Shown in pieces: positions 6,596 through 10,583 of a stretch of 10,583 bases of DNA. The stretch spans positions 1 through 10,583 of the forward strand of contig JAFGRF010000036.1 in assembly GCA_016935295.1 (NCBI GenBank). The letters are read 5' to 3'. Below the pieces are notes generated by a model. The model saw only the letters and a list, made by a program, of their open reading frames with translations. It was not told where the DNA came from and did no database searches. The first letter of the stretch is position 1; each line of letters opens with the position of its first letter. This DNA is from Caldifarciminota bacterium (lineage in GTDB: Bacteria > Hydrothermota > Tepidihabitantia > Tepidihabitantales > Tepidihabitantaceae). The position numbers were made by a program, and so were the translations under genes.

Positions 6596-6675
6596 CAGTG
6601 ATCCAGTGGCCCAGCGGTCAAGTGGTCGAGTGCAGGTTCCGTCACTTGAGCACTGGATCACTGGAACACTTGACC
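6596..6675. repeat. Octamer array D forming an imperfect inverted repeat before recO
   Basis: On the plus strand, 8-bp units of the form CACTKGAN begin at 6643, 6651, 6659 and 6667. The left arm (6596-6632), read on the minus strand, is also in 8-bp steps (CACTCGAC, CACTTGAC, CGCTGGGC, CACTGGAT). The arms face each other across about ten bases (6633-6642) and can fold into a long imperfect hairpin. The element fills the gap between the CNNM stop at 6684 and the recO ATG at 6590, so it should sit in the intercistronic mRNA. Confidence 0.7.
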
Positions 6676-6683
6676 AAGGCTCT

Positions 6684-7613
6684 TCAGTCCTCGCTTCGGA
6701 TTTCGCCCACGAGTTCCTCAAGCAGGTCTTCGAGCGACACGATACCGGTCACACGGTCGGCATCGTCCACGACGGCGGCGAGGTGCTCGCCTCGACGCTG
6801 CATCTGCCGGAGCACTGCCAGCGCCCGGGAGTCGCGGTTCACGCGGCTGATGCGCCGGATGCGATACTTGGGCGCCGAGAGCAGGTCTCTGACCACGAGC
6901 ACGCCAGTTAGGTTGTCCAGCGTTCCAGTGTAGACCGGCAGGCGAGAATAACCATATTCACGGGTGACTGCCATAACTTCGTTGATGCCGGCCTCGGCAG
7001 GCACCGACTTGACCGTGGCAATCGGGATCTCGAGCTCCCCGACCTTCGTCTGGGTGAACTCGAACAGGCGTGCGGCCAGTCGGGCGTTCCGCTGAACCGT
7101 GCCTTCGCGGCGCGTGAAGGCCGCGATGTAGTCCTCGCGGGTCAGCGTCAGCCGCTGGTGTGGCCGCCGCGGCGCCAGAACCCGGCTCAAGTACCAGAAC
7201 AGAATCACCAGTGGATAGAAAAGGAACCGCAGAACTTTGAGCGGCGCCGCCGCCCGGCGCAGCCAGGGATTGGGGAAAGCACGGGCGAGCGACTTGGGCA
7301 GGTACTCACCGAAGATGAATGTCGCGGTGACTGCTATTGCGACTGCTACCGGTGTCATCGCCGGTCCGACCGCCAGTACGAAGAAACGCGAGATGAGAAT
7401 GGTGACGAAGTTGTTGACCAGGTTGTTACCGACGAGGATGGTGATTACGGTCTGGTCCTGGCGGTCGAGAACGGCTAAAGCAGCGCGGGCGCCGGCAAGC
7501 CCGCGTTCGGCCCAGTTGGTGAGACGGATCCAGTTGGCCCGGTAGAGGGCCGTCTCGGTGCCGGAGAAGGCGCCGCTGGCAACAAGCAGCAGGACGATAC
7601 CGACGAGTTCCAT
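6684..7613 (-). CDS. CNNM/DUF21 membrane protein with CBS pair, lacking the CorC domain
   Basis: The protein has 309 residues. Residues 1-~145 are a CNNM (DUF21) transmembrane domain: S-G-T-E-T-A-L at 17-23, G-N-N-L-V-N-N near 62-68, F-G-E-Y-L-P-K at 101-107 (this last replaces the usual G-E-x-x-P-K). A CBS pair follows (~195-306), with S-R-L-P-V-Y at 223-228 and V-S-L-E-D-L-L-E-E-L-V-G-E-I at the end. Family members are membrane proteins linked to Mg2+ (CorB/CorC, MpfA) transport or tolerance. It stops directly after the second CBS domain, so the CorC_HlyC domain seen in its upstream paralogue is absent; the stop lies beside octamer array D. The ATG at 7611-7613 is 3 bases past the stop of the neighbour and has AAGG six bases before it, so the two are translationally linked. 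Confidence 0.85.
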   Translation of the reverse strand: MELVGIVLLLVASGAFSGTETALYRANWIRLTNWAERGLAGARAALAVLDRQDQTVITILVGNNLVNNFVTILISRFFVLAVGPAMTPVAVAIAVTATFIFGEYLPKSLARAFPNPWLRRAAAPLKVLRFLFYPLVILFWYLSRVLAPRRPHQRLTLTREDYIAAFTRREGTVQRNARLAARLFEFTQTKVGELEIPIATVKSVPAEAGINEVMAVTREYGYSRLPVYTGTLDNLTGVLVVRDLLSAPKYRIRRISRVNRDSRALAVLRQMQRRGEHLAAVVDDADRVTGIVSLEDLLEELVGEIRSED

Positions 7614-7616
7614 CTG

Positions 7617-8858
7617 CTACCTTCTCTTCCGGCAGACAACTACCTTTTCGAGCTTTGGCCCGTCGGTTTCGCGGACGGTGATCTCGAGGCGTCCGTGGCG
7701 CAGCGTGTCGCCCGACCGGGGAAGTCGCCCAAGCTTCTCATGGATGAAGGAGGAGAGACGTTCGTGTCTGATTCCCCTGAGGGCGTTTCTGAGCAGCCGA
7801 TTGAGGGTCGCGATGTCGATCTCGCCGTCGACCAGGTAGCAGTCTTCCTCCATCTTGGTATAGGGGAGTTCCTCGGCGACGTCGAACTCGTCGACGATCT
7901 CGCCAAACACGGCTTCGAGCAGGTCTTCGAGGGTGACGAGGCCGGCGGTCTGGCCGAACTCGTCCACTACGATTACGACGTGCGAACCCTTGCGGCGGGT
8001 CTCATCGAGCAGCTCCGGCAGCGGTTTCACTTCGGGTGCGAAGTGCGCCGGCCGCCAGATCGCAGTCACCGGAGCGGTCTCATCCGTGGCGGTCAGCAGT
8101 TCCTTGACGTGGAGCGTGCCGGTGACCAGGTCGATGGTTTCACGGTAGACGGGCAGGCGGGAGAAGCCGCTGCGCCGGGCGACGGTAATTGCCTCGGCGA
8201 CGGTCGCGTGCTCAGGCACCGCCACGATGTCGATGCGCGGGGTCATCACCTCGGATACGGCGCGGGCATCGAGCCCGATCAGGTTCATCAGTATCTCGTC
8301 CTCGCTGCCTTGAAGCACGCCGCGGCGCCGGCCGATCTCGACCATCGTGTGCATCTCATCGTCGCTCAGCCTGTCCGGTTCGCTCTTGCCCGGCGACAGC
8401 CGCGTTGCGATGGCGGTCAGGATGCGGGCAACCGGGGTCAGCAGCCATTGCACCGGGACCAGCGCCGGTGTGGTTGTGACCGCGACACGGGCCGGGTTGC
8501 GTGACGCCACCAGTTTGGGTGCCACCTCGCCGAACGCCAGGAGCAGTATTGTTACAGCGAGTCCGCCGATTCCTATCGCCCAGGCCTCGCGAACGTAGCC
8601 CTGGCTGGCCAGCTGGAGAATCACGAGCGTGGCGAGGCCGGATATCGCCGTGTTGACGACGAGGTTGCCCAGCAGGAGTGTGCCGAGCAGCCGGTCCGGG
8701 TCGGCCAGGAGCAGCTCGACGCGGCGGCTGGCCTTGGGCCGGAGTTGCTTCATCCTTTCGCGCTGGCCCGGCGTCAGCGAGAAGAGCGCGGTCTCGGAGC
8801 CGGAGAAGAAGGCGGAGCAGACGAGCAGGAACACGATGGCGACGAGATACCAGAGCAT
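7617..8858 (-). CDS. CNNM/CorC-family membrane protein (hemolysin-C-like), full length
   Basis: The protein has 413 residues and complete family architecture. The CNNM domain covers ~1-150, with S-G-S-E-T-A-L at 19-25, L-G-N-L-V-V-N-T at 63-70 and F-G-E-V-A-P-K at 109-115. The CBS pair covers ~200-325: V-S-E-V-M-T-P-R at 201-208, S-R-L-P-V-Y near 233-238, V-D-E-F-G-Q-T-A-G-L-V-T-L-E-D-L-L-E near 298-315. A CorC_HlyC domain lies at ~335-405 (Y-L-V-D-G-E-I-D-I-x-x-L-N). Its role in the family is Mg2+/divalent cation export or tolerance, with CBS domains sensing nucleotides. It is the tandem paralogue of the next gene. Its ATG at 8856-8858 has no clear Shine-Dalgarno; the 89-base gap to ybeY carries heptamer-like array E. 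Confidence 0.9.
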   Translation of the reverse strand: MLWYLVAIVFLLVCSAFFSGSETALFSLTPGQRERMKQLRPKASRRVELLLADPDRLLGTLLLGNLVVNTAISGLATLVILQLASQGYVREAWAIGIGGLAVTILLLAFGEVAPKLVASRNPARVAVTTTPALVPVQWLLTPVARILTAIATRLSPGKSEPDRLSDDEMHTMVEIGRRRGVLQGSEDEILMNLIGLDARAVSEVMTPRIDIVAVPEHATVAEAITVARRSGFSRLPVYRETIDLVTGTLHVKELLTATDETAPVTAIWRPAHFAPEVKPLPELLDETRRKGSHVVIVVDEFGQTAGLVTLEDLLEAVFGEIVDEFDVAEELPYTKMEEDCYLVDGEIDIATLNRLLRNALRGIRHERLSSFIHEKLGRLPRSGDTLRHGRLEITVRETDGPKLEKVVVCRKRR

Positions 8859-8867
8859 GGTCTAGGA

Positions 8868-8916
8868 GAGGCTGGACCTCGGTATGCGGGAGGCTGAGGC
8901 TGGAACGGGGAACAGG
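8868..8916 (+). repeat. Heptamer-like array E between ybeY and the CNNM gene
   Basis: Seven 7-base units from 8868 all begin with G, five of them with GA; GAGGCTG occurs twice (8868, 8896), and GAACGGG and GAACAGG are neighbours (8903, 8910). It is weaker than arrays A-C and could be partly chance. It occupies the intergenic gap, 9 bases upstream of the CNNM start. Confidence 0.42.
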
Positions 8917-8947
8917 GGTCGTAGCGGAGGTTCGTCCGTCGCCGCGC

Positions 8948-9349
8948 TCAAAGCCTCTCCAGGTAGCGTGCGTACAGGGGTTCCATCTGGCGGTGAGTCA
9001 GACCTATGAGGTGGAGAAGTCCGTGGAGCGCAAGGCGACGAATCTCGGACGCGTACGTGACGCCGTATTCGCGGGCCTGCTCGCGTGCCCGCTCACGCGA
9101 AACGTAGACCTCGCCGAGCAGCCGTGGCTCGCCCGGAACGTGCGGCCCGTTGCTGTTGAAAGAGATGACATCCGTGGGCCGGTCGCGTTTGAGGAATTGG
9201 CGGTTCAGTTCGCGTATCGCTTCGTTGTTGACGAACACCATGTTGACCACGTCCGCGTCCGGTCGGAAGTCCCGCGTGACCACTCGGCAGAGACGTCTGA
9301 TGTCGGCGCGCAGGCGGCCGTCCTGTGTGCCGTGGATCTCAGGTCGCAT
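8948..9349 (-). CDS. ybeY: Endoribonuclease YbeY (rRNA maturation factor)
   Basis: With the ATG at 9347-9349 the protein has 133 residues. The metal site is intact: H109-x3-H113-x5-H119 within L-H-G-L-L-H-L-I-G-L-T-H; the usual Asp before the last His is Thr. R-x-x-P-T-D-V-I-S-F at 55-64 and L-G-E-V-Y-V-S at 78-84 are the other family blocks. YbeY is a single-strand endoribonuclease acting in 16S rRNA 3' processing and 70S quality control. The frame is open upstream to 9481, but those residues overlap phoH in another frame and match nothing in the family. The chosen start overlaps the phoH stop by 11 bases, which suggests translational coupling. Confidence 0.93.
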   Translation of the reverse strand: MRPEIHGTQDGRLRADIRRLCRVVTRDFRPDADVVNMVFVNNEAIRELNRQFLKRDRPTDVISFNSNGPHVPGEPRLLGEVYVSRERAREQAREYGVTYASEIRRLALHGLLHLIGLTHRQMEPLYARYLERL

Positions 9350-10319
9350 CGGTTCCCGGAGTTGCCCGATTCTCGTACGCCCGGATGATGCGCGAGACGA
9401 GTGGCGGGCGAACCACGTCCGCGTCGGTGAGGTGGACAATGCTGATGCCGGCCACGCCTTCGAGCCGCTCGACCGCCTCAATCAGTCCGGACGTGTGGGC
9501 GGCGGACAGGTCGATCTGAGTTATGTCGCCGGTGACGATTGCCTTCGAGTTCCAGCCGAGCCGGGTCAGGAACATCCGCATCTGGGTAGAGGTCGTGTTC
9601 TGGGCTTCATCCAGGATGATGTAGGCGTCGGAGAGCGTCCGACCGCGCATGAACGCGAGCGGGGCTACCTCAATCACTTCCTGCTCGATGAGGCGCTGGA
9701 CGCGTTCCATCGGCATCATGTCGAACAGAGCGTCGTAGAGTGGACGCAAATAGGGGTCGACTTTCTCCTTGAACGTCCCGGGCAGATACCCCAGCGATTC
9801 CCCTGCCTCGACCGCGGGCCGGGTGAGAATGATGCGGCTCGAGTGGCCCGACACGAGCGATTCCAGTGCCGCCGCGACCGCAAGATAGGTCTTGCCGGTG
9901 CCGGCCGGTCCGACGGCGAGGATAATATCGCTGCGCTGCATCGCCTGCAGGTAGCTACGCTGGTTACGTGTCTTGGCGAAGATGGCCTTGCGTGGCGTGC
10001 GGATGGCGAGCACCTCCGAGTCACCCTCTCCCGTGCCCGGCTCGCGTTTGCGGCGCAGGCGGTCTACCTCGGCGTTTATCAACTCCGGGCTCAGCGGTTC
10101 ACCCTGGCGTACGCGCGCGAGCAGCCGGTCGAGCAGCTTCATCAGCTCGGTTTCCTCGGTCTTGGGGCCATTGAGCATGATGCGGCCGCCGCGGACGACC
10201 ATGGTTGTCTTGTAGTGTTTGGCCAGGGTCGTCAGATTGACGTCGGCCGGGCCGAGCAAGGCAAGCGGGTCGATGTCCTCGACCGAGATTGAATGACTAC
10301 AGCCTGCGTCCTGCTTCAT
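9339..10319 (-). CDS. phoH: PhoH-like ATPase (YbeZ/PhoH family)
   Basis: The protein has 326 residues. The N-terminal segment ~10-90 carries the family pattern I-D-P-L-A-L-L-G with D-V-N-L following. The ATPase core has Walker A G-P-A-G-T-G-K-T at 137-144, T-R-P-A-V-E-A-G-E-S-L-G-Y-L-P-G at 166-181, Walker B I-I-L-D-E-A-Q at 234-240 and T-G-D-I-T-Q-I-D near 263-270. PhoH/YbeZ is a cytoplasmic ATPase, often next to ybeY and thought to act with it in RNA metabolism; here the genes overlap by 11 bases. The ATG at 10317-10319 is preceded by GAGG only three bases away, a tight ribosome site. A near-consensus promoter begins ~45 bases upstream, so this is the first gene of the five-gene minus-strand run. 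Confidence 0.94.
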   Translation of the reverse strand: MKQDAGCSHSISVEDIDPLALLGPADVNLTTLAKHYKTTMVVRGGRIMLNGPKTEETELMKLLDRLLARVRQGEPLSPELINAEVDRLRRKREPGTGEGDSEVLAIRTPRKAIFAKTRNQRSYLQAMQRSDIILAVGPAGTGKTYLAVAAALESLVSGHSSRIILTRPAVEAGESLGYLPGTFKEKVDPYLRPLYDALFDMMPMERVQRLIEQEVIEVAPLAFMRGRTLSDAYIILDEAQNTTSTQMRMFLTRLGWNSKAIVTGDITQIDLSAAHTSGLIEAVERLEGVAGISIVHLTDADVVRPPLVSRIIRAYENRATPGTDAT

Positions 10320-10363
10320 TGACCTCGGTTCGCCGTACGATGATGTTATCCAACTGGCAGGCT

Positions 10364-10392
10364 ATTGTAGGGGCGTGCCCCGGCCTAGTCAA
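10364..10392 (-). promoter_or_regulatory. Sigma-70 promoter of the phoH-ybeY-CNNM-recO run
   Basis: On the minus strand TTGACT (10392-10387) and TACAAT (10369-10364) are 17 bases apart, each one base from consensus. Transcription should start near 10357, about 38 bases before the phoH ATG. Like the two plus-strand promoters it is preceded by C (CTTGAC). Confidence 0.85.
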
Positions 10393-10450
10393 GGATACGG
10401 GGTCCGGCTTGACCACGAGCCGGGTTTGAGGTAACGTGCAGGCGCGGGAC

Positions 10451-10479
10451 ATGACCCGATTCCGCCGGGGAATTAGGAT
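10451..10479 (+). promoter_or_regulatory. Possible promoter for tag
   Basis: ATGACC (10451-10456) and TAGGAT (10474-10479) are 17 bases apart; each matches consensus at four of six positions. The start would fall about 18 bases before the tag ATG. An alternative is CTTGACC at 10408-10414 with TAACGT at 10432-10437, where the -35 box is better but the -10 box is worse. Confidence 0.4.
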
Positions 10480-10504
10480 CGTGTCCCAAGCCGAAACCTG
10501 ACCA

Positions 10505-10583
10505 ATGACGAGACGCATTCGACGCTGCCCGTGGCCGCGGGACAACGAGCAGATGATTCACTACCACGATACCGAGTGGGGGG
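10505..10583 (+). CDS. tag: DNA-3-methyladenine glycosylase I, first 26 codons (cut by window edge)
   Basis: The ATG at 10505 opens a frame that runs off the window. The 26 residues contain R-C-P-W at 7-10 and M-I-H-Y-H-D-T-E-W-G at 17-26. These match the start of Tag-family proteins, which begin with R-C-x-W and then Y-H-D-x-E-W-G; the Cys and first His belong to its zinc site. Tag removes 3-methyladenine from alkylated DNA. It is divergent from phoH, with 185 bases between the two starts. I see no clear Shine-Dalgarno. Confidence 0.82.
   Translation, partial: MTRRIRRCPWPRDNEQMIHYHDTEWG

Noticed and set aside
7695..8504. 269-codon plus-strand frame opposite the CNNM gene
   Set aside because: It is antisense to a clear CNNM/CBS protein and has no recognisable domain.
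9350..9481. Longer YbeY start
   Set aside because: The extra residues lie over phoH in a different frame and match nothing at the YbeY N-terminus; the ATG at 9349 gives the normal family length.
9150..10292. 380-codon plus-strand frame opposite phoH
   Set aside because: It is a mirror of phoH/ybeY codon bias in GC-rich DNA; no family motif is visible.

Overview
The window looks like a piece of a high-GC bacterial chromosome. Two genes on the left end in the C-terminal 'sorting/FlgD-like' domain (VNPNPF start, D-x-Y-D-x-x-G-R core, G-I-Y-F-x-R, then K-V-I-x-T at the end). From memory, proteins of this kind are typical of the candidate phylum WOR-3 (Stahlbacteria) and related FCB-type lineages. 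The lineage is an inference; no marker gene here settles it.

Layout. Bases 1-741 (+) hold the 3' part of a secreted protein, followed by a clear intrinsic terminator. Bases 742-1228 are non-coding and hold that terminator, a heptamer repeat and a near-consensus promoter. Bases 1229-3643 (+) encode a secreted, cysteine-rich beta-propeller protein with about 16 repeats. Bases 3644-4280 are non-coding and hold a small REP-like hairpin, a 24-unit degenerate 12-bp tandem array and a second promoter. Bases 4281-5711 (+) encode a GT39-like membrane glycosyltransferase. It is convergent with a five-gene minus-strand run from 10319 to 5763: phoH-like ATPase, ybeY, two tandem CNNM/CorC-type membrane proteins and recO. 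The phoH-ybeY-corC-recO grouping is a well-known bacterial housekeeping neighbourhood covering rRNA maturation/RNA quality, membrane/ion homeostasis and recombination repair. At the right edge the first 26 codons of a divergent tag gene (3-methyladenine glycosylase I) are visible.

Regulation. Three near-consensus sigma-70 promoters share the form CTTGAC, 16-17 nt, TAGAAT/TACAAT: before the propeller gene, before the glycosyltransferase and before phoH. The first implies a TTG start with a good Shine-Dalgarno for the propeller gene. The second lies so close to the GTG that the glycosyltransferase mRNA is probably leaderless.

Most unusual content. The window is seeded with short-period degenerate tandem arrays of different periods: 12 bp at 3747-4034, 7 bp at four places (two of them inside the recO reading frame), and 8 bp arranged as an imperfect inverted repeat directly before the recO start. 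In the 12-bp array the purine/pyrimidine class is kept at seven neighbouring columns while the exact base drifts. I know of no named element matching it. I found no defence system, insertion sequence with a transposase, CRISPR array or RNA gene.
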